DNA of 64,000 nucleotides from Flavobacterium hiemivividum (GTDB lineage Bacteria; Bacteroidota; Bacteroidia; Flavobacteriales; Flavobacteriaceae), in assembly GCF_004349145.1 (NCBI RefSeq), contig NZ_SMFO01000009.1:1-64000 (forward strand), in the 5' to 3' direction. The notes under the pieces are model-generated. The model saw only the letters and a program-made list of their open reading frames with translations, was not told the DNA's origin and made no database searches. Position 1 is the stretch's first letter; each line of letters starts with the position of its first letter. Position numbers and translations under genes: made by a program. Of this stretch, positions 34,531 through 44,412 are shown in pieces.

Positions 34531-36768
34531 ATGAAAAGAAATTATAAAATATTAATTGCGACTGTTCTGCTTTCGGCGACATTATTTGCATTTAATTTAA
34601 AATCAGGGGTGAGTTCTAATCCTGATAAAGATAAATTATTATTAGAATTACTGACTTTTGTACTTGAAAAAGGACACTATAGTCCTGCGGCCATAGATGA
34701 CTCCTTTTCTAAGGGTGTTTATAAAGATTATGTAGAGGCTTTAGACCCCTCAAAACGTTTCTTTCTACAATCTGATATTGATGAGTTTTCTAAATATGAG
34801 TTGCAGTTAGATGACGCTTTGCTTAATAAAGACTTGACTTTTTTCAATCTTACGTTTGAGCGTTTGATGAAAAGAATGGATGAAAGTAAAAGTATTTACA
34901 AAGGGATTATGAGTGAGCCTTTTGACTATTCAATAGATGAAAGTTTTAACACCGATTATGAAAAAGCACCCTACCCAAAAAATACTTCGGAACTGACAGA
35001 AAGATGGAGAAAGCAAATCAAATTGTCCACACTTTCTTCTTTGACGGAACGTTTGAGAGTGCAAGAAAAGAAGGCTAAAGGTAACGATGACACAACAGAA
35101 GCTTCAAAATCTGGAGAAGATTTGATGGATGATAATTTGGAAGAAATCAAAATTGATAATGTTGAGGATGCTGGAAAACCAAAAACTTTTGCCGAATTAG
35201 AAAAAGAAACACGAGAAAGTGCTAAAAAATCTTTGGATGAATATTTTGGTTTCATGAATGACTTAGACAGAGATGATTGGTTTTCAGTTTATATTAATTC
35301 TATCACCGCTGGTTTTGATCCACATACAAATTATTTTGCCCCAGAAGAAAAGGAGCGTTTTGATGTAAGTATTAGCGGAAAGCTAGAAGGTATTGGTGCG
35401 CGTCTTCAAAAGAAAAATGACTTTACAGAGATTACTGATTTGATCTCTGGAGGACCAGCCTGGAGAGGGAAACAATTGGAAGCCGGAGATTTAGTGATGA
35501 AAGTGGCTCAAGGAAATGCAACGCCTGTTGATGTTGTAGGAATGCGACTTGATGATGTTGTGAAAAAAATCAAAGGGCCTAAAGGTTCTGAGGTTCGTCT
35601 TACAGTGAAGAAGGTAGATGGAACTATTAAAGTTATTTCGATAATTAGAGATATTGTCGAAATCGAAGAAACTTATGCTAAGTCAAGCGTTGTTAATAAA
35701 GGCGGATTGAAATACGGTGTGATCTATTTACCTAAATTCTATATTGATTTCGAAAATAAAGACGGTAGAGATGCTGGAAAGGACATTGCGTTAGAAGTAG
35801 AGCGATTGAAAGCTGTAAACGTAGACGGAATTATACTTGATGTTCGTGATGATGGAGGAGGTTCTTTATCAACGGTTGTTGATATTGCTGGATTATTCAT
35901 CGAGCAAGGACCGATTGTACAAATTAAATCGGCTGGTAGAAAGAAAGAAGTCCTGTTTGATAGAGATAAAAAAATTGAGTGGGATGGACCGTTAGTAATT
36001 ATGGTCAATAGTTTCTCTGCTTCCGCTTCTGAAATTTTGGCTGCTGCAATCCAGGATTATAAGAGAGGGATTATAGTAGGTAGTAAACAAACTTACGGTA
36101 AAGGAACAGTGCAAAATGTTATTGATTTAAACCAATTTGTTAGAAGTAATGAAATGGGAGATTTGGGTGCATTGAAAACTACGACTCAAAAATTTTATAG
36201 AATCAATGGTGGCTCAACTCAATTGGAAGGGGTGAGTAGTGATATTGTAATGCCAGACAGATATGCTTATTTAAAAATGGGGGAGAGAGATGTAGAGCAC
36301 GCTATGCCTTGGGATAAAATTGACGCTGCTGCTTACACCGTTTGGGATAAAACTGCTAATTTTAATAAAGCTATTGCCAATAGCAAAGCTAGAATTGCTG
36401 CGAATGATCAGTTTAAGTTAATTGAAGAAAATGCAAAATGGATTGATAGTAGAAGTGAGGAAAATACTTATAGTTTAAATATTGAAAAGTTCAAAATTGC
36501 TCAGAATGCAGTTGAAGAAAAGGCAAAAAAATATAAACCAATTTCGAAATATAAGAATTCATTACAGTTCTCTTCTTTACCTTATGAAATTGTTCAAACA
36601 AGTAAAGACAGTATTTTAAAAGAGAAAAGAGACAGATGGCACGAAAGCTTATCTAAAGATATTTATGTTGAGGAAGCATTAAATGTTTTGGATGATTTAC
36701 AGACTAAGGTTGTTTTAAAAAAAGCTGATCCAGGGAAATTAAAAAAAGAAAAACTAGCTAAGTCATAA
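34531..36768 (+). CDS. Carboxy-terminal processing (tail-specific) protease, S41A
   Basis: The start MKRNYKILIATVLL at 34531 gives a proper signal/anchor segment; in-frame starts at 34453 and 34510 add unconserved residues. The product has about 745 residues, with an N-terminal extension typical of Prc/Tsp (about 25-260), a PDZ domain (about 275-350, with GIGARLQKKNDFTEI and GPAWRGKQLEAGD) and an S41 domain. Ser in NSFSASASEIL near 494 and Lys in YGKGTVQN near 523 form the catalytic dyad. A C-terminal DUF3340-like tail follows. It cuts proteins from the C-terminus in the periplasm. An acidic stretch (about 195-225) is low in complexity. Confidence 0.9.
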   Translation: MKRNYKILIATVLLSATLFAFNLKSGVSSNPDKDKLLLELLTFVLEKGHYSPAAIDDSFSKGVYKDYVEALDPSKRFFLQSDIDEFSKYELQLDDALLNKDLTFFNLTFERLMKRMDESKSIYKGIMSEPFDYSIDESFNTDYEKAPYPKNTSELTERWRKQIKLSTLSSLTERLRVQEKKAKGNDDTTEASKSGEDLMDDNLEEIKIDNVEDAGKPKTFAELEKETRESAKKSLDEYFGFMNDLDRDDWFSVYINSITAGFDPHTNYFAPEEKERFDVSISGKLEGIGARLQKKNDFTEITDLISGGPAWRGKQLEAGDLVMKVAQGNATPVDVVGMRLDDVVKKIKGPKGSEVRLTVKKVDGTIKVISIIRDIVEIEETYAKSSVVNKGGLKYGVIYLPKFYIDFENKDGRDAGKDIALEVERLKAVNVDGIILDVRDDGGGSLSTVVDIAGLFIEQGPIVQIKSAGRKKEVLFDRDKKIEWDGPLVIMVNSFSASASEILAAAIQDYKRGIIVGSKQTYGKGTVQNVIDLNQFVRSNEMGDLGALKTTTQKFYRINGGSTQLEGVSSDIVMPDRYAYLKMGERDVEHAMPWDKIDAAAYTVWDKTANFNKAIANSKARIAANDQFKLIEENAKWIDSRSEENTYSLNIEKFKIAQNAVEEKAKKYKPISKYKNSLQFSSLPYEIVQTSKDSILKEKRDRWHESLSKDIYVEEALNVLDDLQTKVVLKKADPGKLKKEKLAKS

Positions 36769-36784
36769 GTGTAGCCTTCTTTAA

Positions 36785-37894
36785 ATGAATAATAATACAA
36801 CTCAATCATTAACAGCTATTGCGCTCCATAAATTCAAAAAGAATTTATGGGGCGTTTTCAGTCTTGTATTTATCGTAATTTTAGTACTCGTTTCTATTTT
36901 TGCTTATGTTTTGGCGCCAGATCGTTCCGAAAATGCAAATCAAATGCATTTGTCTATTCATTCAAAGCCACCAGGTTTTAATGTCAATATTCTCTCTATT
37001 CCCTTAGAGGAAAAGACTCATGCTACGTTTAGTAATTATTTTTCTGGTTTCCCAAATAGTGTTACCGAAGTGGCGATTGAGAGTTATAAGATCGTTGGGA
37101 ATACAATCATATATGAAGAGTATAATGATGAGCCATCGTTAAAAATGGTTAAAGAGATTAATCTGAAGTCCTTTGCTGGAGAAAGTTCAATTATAACAGT
37201 GGAGCAGAAATTTATTAAGAACAGGACTTTTTATTTAGGGACTGATAAATATGGTAGAGATTTGCTAAGTAGGATGTTGATTGGTTCAAGAGTTTCGATT
37301 TCGATTGGTGTTGTTGCCGTGCTGATTTCTCTAATAGTTGGAATTTTTTTCGGAGCAATAGGTGGGTATTTTGGCGGTAAAGTTGATGCGCTGATTATGT
37401 GGCTGGTTAATATTATTTGGTCCATTCCTACCTTACTTCTTGTGATCGCAATAACCTTGGCATTAGGAAAAGGGTTTTGGCAGGTTTTTGTCGCCGTGGG
37501 ATTAACGATGTGGGTTGAAGTGGCACGTGTAGTTCGCGGTCAAGTCATAAGTGTTAAGGAGATGCAATATGTAACGGCAGCCAGAGCTTTAGGTTTTGGA
37601 GATTTCCGAATTATATTCAATCATATTTTACCAAATATAATGGCTCCGGTAATTGTAATTTCGGCGGCTAATTTTGCGTCAGCTATATTAGTAGAAAGCG
37701 GACTTAGTTTTCTAGGATTAGGAGCTCAACCTCCCATTCCGAGTTGGGGAAGTATTATAAAAGATCACTACAGTTATATTATTCTAGGGAAACCGTATTT
37801 AGCAATGGTTCCTGGTATCGCTATTATGTTGATCACATTGGCTTTTATGATGATGGGAAATGCCCTGCGTGATGCCTTGGATGTAAAACAATAG
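36785..37894 (+). CDS. DppC/OppC-type ABC transporter permease, orphan
   Basis: A 369-residue inner-membrane permease. One N-terminal helix (about 20-43) is followed by a soluble stretch of about 100 residues (45-145) that would face the periplasm. The binding-protein-dependent permease domain (about 150-365) has the ATPase-contact loop RALGFGDFRIIFNHILPN and the C-terminal ESGLSFLGLGAQPPIPSWG signature of DppC/OppC. No DppB, ATPase or peptide-binding protein is encoded nearby. The long periplasmic insertion is larger than in E. coli DppC. It lies 16 bp after the protease gene. Confidence 0.87.
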   Translation: MNNNTTQSLTAIALHKFKKNLWGVFSLVFIVILVLVSIFAYVLAPDRSENANQMHLSIHSKPPGFNVNILSIPLEEKTHATFSNYFSGFPNSVTEVAIESYKIVGNTIIYEEYNDEPSLKMVKEINLKSFAGESSIITVEQKFIKNRTFYLGTDKYGRDLLSRMLIGSRVSISIGVVAVLISLIVGIFFGAIGGYFGGKVDALIMWLVNIIWSIPTLLLVIAITLALGKGFWQVFVAVGLTMWVEVARVVRGQVISVKEMQYVTAARALGFGDFRIIFNHILPNIMAPVIVISAANFASAILVESGLSFLGLGAQPPIPSWGSIIKDHYSYIILGKPYLAMVPGIAIMLITLAFMMMGNALRDALDVKQ

Positions 37895-37917
37895 TCATAG
37901 TCTAAAATGATTTGTAA

Positions 37918-38739
37918 ATGAAGTATTTTCAACTAGGAGTAATAGTATTTACAAGTTTTATGTTTTTATGTTCTTGTAAGAAAGCAGAAGACAGTGGGGT
38001 AGATAGTAGTAGTATTTCACATCCTTTGGTAGTTAATGGAGATGTGAATGAATCTAAAGTTTTATTCGATTATTTACCAGGAACTTCTTCAAACGAAGTT
38101 GTAAAGCACAAACACTACACGTTATCCTATAGTGAGCAAGCGGAACAGGCAGAATGGCTAGCTTATGAATTGAAAAAGGAATATGTTACCAATAGAGATT
38201 ATAAAAGGCCTTATTTTATTGCGGATCCTAAAGTTTTAACTTTCTCTGCTGATTGGAGAAATTATAAGAATTCAGGATATGATAAAGGTCATTTGTGCCC
38301 TGCTGCAGACATGGAGTTTGATGAAGAGGCTTTTAGTGATACTTTTTACACATCTAATATTTCTCCTCAAGATCGTGACTTTAATAGTGGAATTTGGAAC
38401 AGACTCGAACAAAAAGTTCGTTATTGGGCTGTCAAGTATAACGGTGTGTATGTTGTAACCGGAGGTGTTTTGAAGAATTCAACCAGAACAATTGGTAAAG
38501 AAAAAGTAATTGTTCCTGATTCTTTTTACAAGATTGTTTTAAATATTTCTAATGAGAAGCCTAAAATGGTTGCTTTTTTAATTCCAAATGAACGAAGTGA
38601 AAAGCCGCTATATAGTTTTATAGTTTCTGTAGATAGAATTGAGGAATTGACTGGAATTGACTTTTTCCCTAAACTGGAAGACGAATTAGAGAACAGCTTA
38701 GAGAAAAACACCGATTTTAGCGCTTGGATTTTTAATTAA
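37918..38739 (+). CDS. DNA/RNA non-specific endonuclease, lipoprotein
   Basis: A 273-residue secreted nuclease of the Serratia NucA/NUC family. A lipoprotein signal peptide ends LCSCKKAED (Cys near 19-21), so it is probably anchored to the outer membrane or exported. The nuclease domain (about 55-265) carries the His-Me motif as YDKGHLCPAADM near 120, with Lys replacing the Arg of DRGH, and an Asn in SNISPQDRDFNSGIWNRLE near 150. It could degrade external nucleic acid for nutrition. It lies 23 bp after the permease gene. Confidence 0.88.
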   Translation: MKYFQLGVIVFTSFMFLCSCKKAEDSGVDSSSISHPLVVNGDVNESKVLFDYLPGTSSNEVVKHKHYTLSYSEQAEQAEWLAYELKKEYVTNRDYKRPYFIADPKVLTFSADWRNYKNSGYDKGHLCPAADMEFDEEAFSDTFYTSNISPQDRDFNSGIWNRLEQKVRYWAVKYNGVYVVTGGVLKNSTRTIGKEKVIVPDSFYKIVLNISNEKPKMVAFLIPNERSEKPLYSFIVSVDRIEELTGIDFFPKLEDELENSLEKNTDFSAWIFN

Positions 38740-38764
38740 AAATTAGTTTTGAGTTGTAGTTAGA

Positions 38765-40000
38765 CTACCATTCGTTTACTTTATTAGCATCCATTTTAAG
38801 GAAAATAAACAGTAAAATAGTAAATCCCCACAGTCCGGATCCTCCATAAGAGAAGAAAGGCAATGGAACTCCAATAGTAGGGAAGATACCAACTACCATC
38901 GCTATATTTACAAAGAAATGCGTAAATAAAATTCCTGCCACACAATAGCCGTAAACTCTACTGAATTTAGTTTTTTGCCTTTCAGCCAAGTAGATCACTC
39001 TAAGAAACAAACTTACAAACAATCCTATTACGACAATAGAGCCCGCAAAACCCCATTCTTCACCAACGGTAGTAAAGATATAATCCGTATGTTGTTCTGG
39101 TACAAATCCACCTTTAGTTTGAGTTCCTTCAAGGAAACCTCTTCCTAGCCATCCACCTGAGCCAATCGCGATCTCAGATTGATTGGTATTGTATCCAACA
39201 CCTTTTAAATCTACTGTTTTACCTAATAAGATATTAAAACGGTCTCTATGGTGTTGTTTAAATACGTTTTCAAAAACATAATTTACTGACAAAACAAAAC
39301 CAGAAATCAATACAAAAAGAATGCTGCTCAAAACGATATTTCTGTCTCCTAATCTTGATTTAAAGTGAACGAGCAAGAGTGTTATTAGTGCTATTAAAAT
39401 GACATATTGTGGTTCTAAAACTAATGACAGTACAAATAAAGTAATTGTGCTAAATCCTGTCCACACATACCATGCTGGTAGTCCTTCACGATAGAGTACA
39501 ATGATGAAAATACTGTAGATTAAGGCGCTTCCAGGGTCTGGTTGTGGTAGAATAAGTAAAACAGGTAAAAATACAATTGCCAGCGCTTGTATCTGACGAT
39601 TTGTTTCTTTTAGATTAATTTGAGAGTCGCTTAAAAATTTGGCTAAAGCCAAAGAGGTCGCTGCTTTGGCGAATTCAGAGGGTTGTATGGTGAAACTTCC
39701 AATAGCGTACCAGCATCGTTGACCTGCTATTGTTTTACCAAAGAGAAAAAGACCCGCTAATGTTATCAAAGAGCCAATAAAGATAATACTTGCATATTTT
39801 TCATAAAATTTACCGTCAATGGCGAGTATTATGAAAATCAATGGAATAGTCAATAATATAAATATTAGCTGTTTCTGGTAGGTTTCATCTATAGAAGACA
39901 AGGAGGATGAGTAGATGTTTAACCAGCCCATTATCACAAGTGCACTATAAATTAATATACAGGTCCAGTCAAGATTTTTCTTTATGCTTTGATTTTTCAT
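38765..40000 (-). CDS. rodA: Rod shape-determining protein RodA (SEDS glycosyltransferase)
   Basis: RodA polymerises peptidoglycan glycan strands for cell elongation together with PBP2. The 411-residue protein has about 10 membrane helices. SEDS landmarks include GSFTIQPSEFAKAATSLALA near 100, the LPQPDPGSAL segment near 150 and the C-terminal VPLPFFSYGGSGLWGF near 375. It ends the mre run on the minus strand, 17 bp after mrdA. Length and motifs are standard. Confidence 0.93.
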   Translation of the reverse strand: MKNQSIKKNLDWTCILIYSALVIMGWLNIYSSSLSSIDETYQKQLIFILLTIPLIFIILAIDGKFYEKYASIIFIGSLITLAGLFLFGKTIAGQRCWYAIGSFTIQPSEFAKAATSLALAKFLSDSQINLKETNRQIQALAIVFLPVLLILPQPDPGSALIYSIFIIVLYREGLPAWYVWTGFSTITLFVLSLVLEPQYVILIALITLLLVHFKSRLGDRNIVLSSILFVLISGFVLSVNYVFENVFKQHHRDRFNILLGKTVDLKGVGYNTNQSEIAIGSGGWLGRGFLEGTQTKGGFVPEQHTDYIFTTVGEEWGFAGSIVVIGLFVSLFLRVIYLAERQKTKFSRVYGYCVAGILFTHFFVNIAMVVGIFPTIGVPLPFFSYGGSGLWGFTILLFIFLKMDANKVNEW

Positions 40001-40017
40001 TGGAAATGAATCTCTTT

Positions 40018-41952
40018 TTAATTTTGAGTAGTCGTGTCCTTACGAGTAAAGTTGCTAAACTCATTATTTTTGATACTAATGTCTTTAGGGGTAGTTTCGA
40101 TAGCCTCTGCTGCTTTCATTCCACCCATTTTTGCATATTCATCACGCAAACTTATGTTTAGAATTCTTGTTTCTAAGTCAATTCTTGTGATCTTTTTTCT
40201 TAGGTATTTTTCGATCATTAAACTGGCGATTGGTCCAGCAATTGTAGCACCGAATCCACCATTTTCTACCAGTACTGCAATCGCAATTTTCGGATTATCC
40301 TTAGGGGCGAAAGCCACAAAAATAGAATGGTCTTTAAGTTGAACTCTTTTTCCGCCTATCTTAGCGAAATTTTCTGCAGTACCTGTTTTTCCTGCAATAT
40401 CGATGCCTTCTACACGTAGTGATCTAGCTGTACCAACGTTGTACACGTCAAATAAACCGCTGATCAGAGGCTTGAAATGCTTTTTGTCAATTGTAGTTTG
40501 ATGCTTTACCTTAAATTTCGGATCTATTTGCTCCCCCTTGATTTTTTTAATCATATGAGGAGTGTAGTAATAACCTTCATTAGCAACTGTAGCCATCATA
40601 CTGGCGAGTTGAATAGGTGTCATAAGCACTTCTCCCTGTCCGATTGAGTTTGAAACAATCGTGGTGCCTCGCCAACCTCCATTAGGATAAATTCGCTTGT
40701 AAGTTTTTGAATCTGGAATATTTCCTCTTTTTCCAGTAGGTAAATCGTACCCCATAAACTGTCCGAGACCAAAACTTTTTAGATGATTACTCCATACATC
40801 AACGGCATATGAAGGTTTGACATATTTACTTATGATACGCATGTAGGTCTGTGCAAAGTAAGTGTTGCAAGAATTGTAAATTCCATTATGAAGTTGTTGA
40901 CTAGGAGCATGTGCATGGCATTTCATAAAGCGGCCTCTTGCGTAGCTGAATCCATTGTAACAAGTATATGTAGTTTGCTCATTGATGACTCCTTCTTGCA
41001 GTCCTATTAGTCCAGTTAAAATCTTAAAAGGAGAGCCCGGCGGATATTCAGCCAATAGTCCTCTGTCATACAGTGGTTTTGCGATAGAATCGTAATATAG
41101 TAAGGTATAATTTTTAGAGCGCTGTCTCCCAACCAAAATCGACGGATCGTATGATGGTGCTGTTATTAGTGATAAAATCTCTCCGGTTTTAGGTTCGATA
41201 GCGACAATACCACCTCTTTTATTTATCATTAATTGCTCACCGTACCTTTGTAAATCAGCATCTAGTGTAAGGTTTATGTCTTCTCCTTGTACTGCAATAG
41301 TATCGTATTTACCGTTTTTGTAGGAACCTATTTCACGGTTGTATTTATCTTTTTGAATGTATTTTACTCCTTTAATACCACGTAAAATTTCCTCATAGCT
41401 TTGCTCAACTCCTTGTACTCCTATTAAGTCACCGCTTTTATAGTAAGAGTTCTTTTCTATTGTTTTTTCGTTTACTTCTGTTATGCCTCCAAAAATATTA
41501 GCTCCAAAATCAACTTCATAATCACGAAGTGAACGTTTTTGAAAATAGAAACCTTCGAATTTTCTGATTTTTTCTTGAAATGCTGCAAATTCACTCTTGT
41601 TTAATTGAGCTAGAAAGACTGAGGGCAGTCGTGGGCTATATACTTTAGCTTTCGCTATTTTTTCAATGTAGTCCTCCTTTGTGATATTCAACAACTGACA
41701 AAACTCTAATGTGTCGATGTTTTTTAACTCTCGGGGAATTACCATGATGTCGTAAGATGCCTGATTTGATACTAACAGCTTTCCATAACGATCAAAAATA
41801 TAACCTCTTTCGGGATAGTCGTATTTTATTTTGATAGCGTTATTCTCTGACTTTAATTTGAAAGTATCGTTGATAACTTGCAAATAGAAAATTCGGATTA
41901 GTAGCAATGATGCTGCAACAATAATTAAGGAAGGCAGCAGAATTTTTCTCAT
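40018..41952 (-). CDS. mrdA: Penicillin-binding protein 2
   Basis: PBP2 is the elongation-specific transpeptidase partner of RodA. The 644 residues contain an N-terminal membrane anchor (about 4-24), a dimerisation domain (about 45-220) and a transpeptidase domain. The active-site Ser lies in PPGSPFKIL near 306 (SxxK), SCN in YNSCNTYFAQ near 361, and KTGTAEN near 525 is the third motif. The start overlaps the mreD stop by 4 bp, suggesting coupled translation. The last 40 residues form a hydrophilic, charge-rich tail. Confidence 0.94.
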   Translation of the reverse strand: MRKILLPSLIIVAASLLLIRIFYLQVINDTFKLKSENNAIKIKYDYPERGYIFDRYGKLLVSNQASYDIMVIPRELKNIDTLEFCQLLNITKEDYIEKIAKAKVYSPRLPSVFLAQLNKSEFAAFQEKIRKFEGFYFQKRSLRDYEVDFGANIFGGITEVNEKTIEKNSYYKSGDLIGVQGVEQSYEEILRGIKGVKYIQKDKYNREIGSYKNGKYDTIAVQGEDINLTLDADLQRYGEQLMINKRGGIVAIEPKTGEILSLITAPSYDPSILVGRQRSKNYTLLYYDSIAKPLYDRGLLAEYPPGSPFKILTGLIGLQEGVINEQTTYTCYNGFSYARGRFMKCHAHAPSQQLHNGIYNSCNTYFAQTYMRIISKYVKPSYAVDVWSNHLKSFGLGQFMGYDLPTGKRGNIPDSKTYKRIYPNGGWRGTTIVSNSIGQGEVLMTPIQLASMMATVANEGYYYTPHMIKKIKGEQIDPKFKVKHQTTIDKKHFKPLISGLFDVYNVGTARSLRVEGIDIAGKTGTAENFAKIGGKRVQLKDHSIFVAFAPKDNPKIAIAVLVENGGFGATIAGPIASLMIEKYLRKKITRIDLETRILNISLRDEYAKMGGMKAAEAIETTPKDISIKNNEFSNFTRKDTTTQN

Positions 41953-42455
41953 CGTTTGTTAGGCTTAATAAGGTATATTATAATAATGCAAAGGATAACT
42001 GTAAAGATAGTGCTTAAGAGAGCACGTATTAAGATATCCAGAAAGAAACTTACTTGAAAAGCTTCTATTATAAACAGGGTAAAGTGATGAATAACAACAG
42101 ACAGTAATATAAAAGAGAATCGTTCTGGTGTTAATACGTCGTTTAGTTTTATGGTTTGGTATTCGTAACTGATACCAAATGAAAATTTAAATAGATACGG
42201 TCTAAGGTAGGCTAATGTTAAACAGGCAGTGGCATGTACTCCTCCTGAATTAGAAAAGATATCCATTGTGAGACCTAATAAAAAACTAGCGAATAAAAGA
42301 CCTGTTTTGTTTCCGTTAACAGGATACAAAATGATAAATAGGATGTAAGGAAGCGGCATTACAAATCCTAAAAAATTCATGTTATTAAAAATAACTATCT
42401 GGACGGCTAGTAATAAAATGAACCGAAAAATATTGACTAACAATGTGCTATTCAT
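41949..42455 (-). CDS. mreD: Rod shape-determining protein MreD
   Basis: A small polytopic inner-membrane protein of 168 residues with about five helices. It carries the family-like segments LLFASFLLGLTMDIFSNSGG near 53 and GVHATACLTLAYLRPYLF near 72. MreD has weak sequence conservation, so the call rests also on position. It overlaps mreC by 8 bp upstream and mrdA by 4 bp downstream, in the canonical mreBCD-mrdA order. Confidence 0.9.
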   Translation of the reverse strand: MNSTLLVNIFRFILLLAVQIVIFNNMNFLGFVMPLPYILFIILYPVNGNKTGLLFASFLLGLTMDIFSNSGGVHATACLTLAYLRPYLFKFSFGISYEYQTIKLNDVLTPERFSFILLSVVIHHFTLFIIEAFQVSFFLDILIRALLSTIFTVILCIIIIYLIKPNKR

Positions 42456-43272
42456 TTTTCTTTACTTTTTCTAAATTATTAAGTTCGTCTCGGTATCTGC
42501 TTTTTAGAATATAAACATGACCTAAATTTGTCATATCATTAAAAAGCTTAATGTCTAAAGTATAATAGTTGGTTTTATTATCGATGTATATTTTTTCAAT
42601 CGTTCCAATATTGATGTTTTCCGGAAAAATTACAGATTGACCACCAGTGACGATCGTATCTCCTTTTCTAACGGATGCTAGTCTTGGAACATCTATTAAC
42701 TGAACAAAACCAGTGCTTTTTCCATTCCAGATTAAAGAACCAAAATGATTTGATTTTTTAATTTTGGCGTTAATTTGTGATTTTACATTCAAAATACTTA
42801 CCACAGTGGAATATCTCGGCGAAGTATTGTCGATGACTCCCACTAATCCTAAATTATTTATCACTCCCATGTCAGATTTTACGCCTTGTAATTTACCGGA
42901 GTTCAAAGTAAGGTAGTTCTCGTGAACATTGTAAGAGTTGTGAATCACCTTAGAAACGACAATATCGTAAGGTTGGGTTTCCTTAGTTTTTTCTAATTTT
43001 GTAATCGAAATCGAGTCGGTAGTAGCAAATAAAATACTTTTTAGCCTAGCATTTTCAATGGCCAAAGCATCATTTTGTGTTTTCAAATTCAAATATTCAC
43101 TCACATTGTTGATCTTTTCATAGACTCCGCCGCTTAAAATATTAGCGGAGCTTATGATTTTACTTTTGTGGTAGGAGTGCGCTTGTATCGTCAGAAAAAA
43201 CGAAATGGATAATAACAGCAAAAACAGTATACGATTACTGTTTTTGAATATAAAATTAAATATTTGCTGCAT
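42448..43272 (-). CDS. mreC: Rod shape-determining protein MreC
   Basis: MreC is a bitopic periplasmic scaffold that activates PBP2-RodA. The 274 residues comprise one membrane helix (about 15-31), a coiled-coil stretch (about 55-85, NAR-L repeats) and the beta-domain (about 100-270, with SGKLQGVKSDMGVINNLGLVG near 125 and RKGDTIVTGGQ near 205). Length and domain order are typical. It lies 56 bp after mreB and overlaps mreD. Confidence 0.92.
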   Translation of the reverse strand: MQQIFNFIFKNSNRILFLLLLSISFFLTIQAHSYHKSKIISSANILSGGVYEKINNVSEYLNLKTQNDALAIENARLKSILFATTDSISITKLEKTKETQPYDIVVSKVIHNSYNVHENYLTLNSGKLQGVKSDMGVINNLGLVGVIDNTSPRYSTVVSILNVKSQINAKIKKSNHFGSLIWNGKSTGFVQLIDVPRLASVRKGDTIVTGGQSVIFPENINIGTIEKIYIDNKTNYYTLDIKLFNDMTNLGHVYILKSRYRDELNNLEKVKKNE

Positions 43273-43328
43273 TCTCTAGTATAATTATTTTGTTTCAGGT
43301 TTTGCTTCTAACGGAATTCTCGAGTGTC

Positions 43329-44357
43329 TTATTTTATTAAGATACTTTTAAATTTCGCTAGGTTTTTAAGCGCCATTCCTGTTCCGCGAACTACTGCTCT
43401 TAATGGGTCTTCTGCAATATAAACAGGTAAATCTGTTTTTTGAGAAATTCTTTTGTCTAATCCACGCAACATAGAACCACCACCAGCAAGGTAGATACCT
43501 GTATTATAAATATCTGCAGCTAATTCTGGAGGAGTTTGAGACAAGGTTTCCATAACCGCGTCCTCGATCCTTTGAATTGATTTGTCTAATGCTTTAGCGA
43601 TTTCTCTATAAGAAACATCAACTTGTTTTGGTTTACCGGTAAGTAAATCTCTTCCTTGAACAGACATGTCTTCTGGAGGAGTTTCTAGATCTTCAATAGC
43701 GGCTCCAATTTGGATTTTTATTTTTTCAGCGGTACTTTCTCCCACAAATAGATTGTGTTGGGTACGCATATAATACACGATGTCGTTTGTGAAAACGTCA
43801 CCTGCAATTTTCACAGATTTGTCACATACGATTCCACCAAGTGCGATTACAGCGATTTCAGTTGTTCCTCCTCCAATATCTACAATCATATTTCCCTTAG
43901 GTTGCATAATATCGATACCGATACCAATTGCTGCAGCCATAGGTTCATGAATTAAGTAAACTTCTTTACCATTCACTCTTTCACAAGATTCTTTTACGGC
44001 TCTCATTTCAACCTCAGTAATTCCAGAAGGAATACAAACTACCATTCTAAGAGCGGGAGTAAACATTCTTTTCTTTAAGGCAGGAATGCTTTTTATGAAT
44101 AAACTGATCATTTTTTCTGAAGCATCAAAATCGGCAATTACACCATCTTTCAAAGGCCTTATTGTCTTAATGTTTTCATGTGTCTTACCCTGCATCAAGT
44201 TGGCTTCTTTACCAACTGCAATGATTTTACCAGAGATTCTATCTCTAGCAACTATTGATGGGCTGTCAATTACTACTTTATCATTATGTATGATTAAAGT
44301 GTTAGCGGTACCAAGATCTATCGCAATATCCTCGGTCATGAAATCAAAAAATCCCAT
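43329..44357 (-). CDS. mreB: Rod shape-determining protein MreB
   Basis: The bacterial actin that guides elongation synthesis along the inner membrane. The 342 residues include IDLGTANTLI (phosphate 1) near 14, VVCIPSGITEVEMRAV near 108, MIVDIGGGTTEIAVI (phosphate 2) near 158 and the adenosine loop GGGSMLRGLD near 290. All nucleotide-binding motifs are intact. A -7 element stands 41 bp upstream, so mreB can be expressed apart from purH. Confidence 0.96.
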   Translation of the reverse strand: MGFFDFMTEDIAIDLGTANTLIIHNDKVVIDSPSIVARDRISGKIIAVGKEANLMQGKTHENIKTIRPLKDGVIADFDASEKMISLFIKSIPALKKRMFTPALRMVVCIPSGITEVEMRAVKESCERVNGKEVYLIHEPMAAAIGIGIDIMQPKGNMIVDIGGGTTEIAVIALGGIVCDKSVKIAGDVFTNDIVYYMRTQHNLFVGESTAEKIKIQIGAAIEDLETPPEDMSVQGRDLLTGKPKQVDVSYREIAKALDKSIQRIEDAVMETLSQTPPELAADIYNTGIYLAGGGSMLRGLDKRISQKTDLPVYIAEDPLRAVVRGTGMALKNLAKFKSILIK

Positions 44358-44398
44358 AAGTTTTTCAGGGGTTTAAAAAGTTAAAAATTAGGAGCGTA

Positions 44399-44406
44399 CA
44401 AAGTTA
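44399..44406 (-). promoter_or_regulatory. Predicted -7 element of mreB
   Basis: The minus strand reads TAACTTTG in the 55-bp gap between purH and mreB, a perfect TAnnTTTG, but no TTG at the standard distance upstream. Confidence 0.4.
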
Positions 44407-44412
44407 AACAAA

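Noticed and set aside
37918..38739. Lys in place of Arg in the DRGH-type motif as a sign of an inactive nuclease
   Set aside because: The catalytic His and the downstream Asn region are present and variants at this position are tolerated in the family, so loss of activity is not supported.
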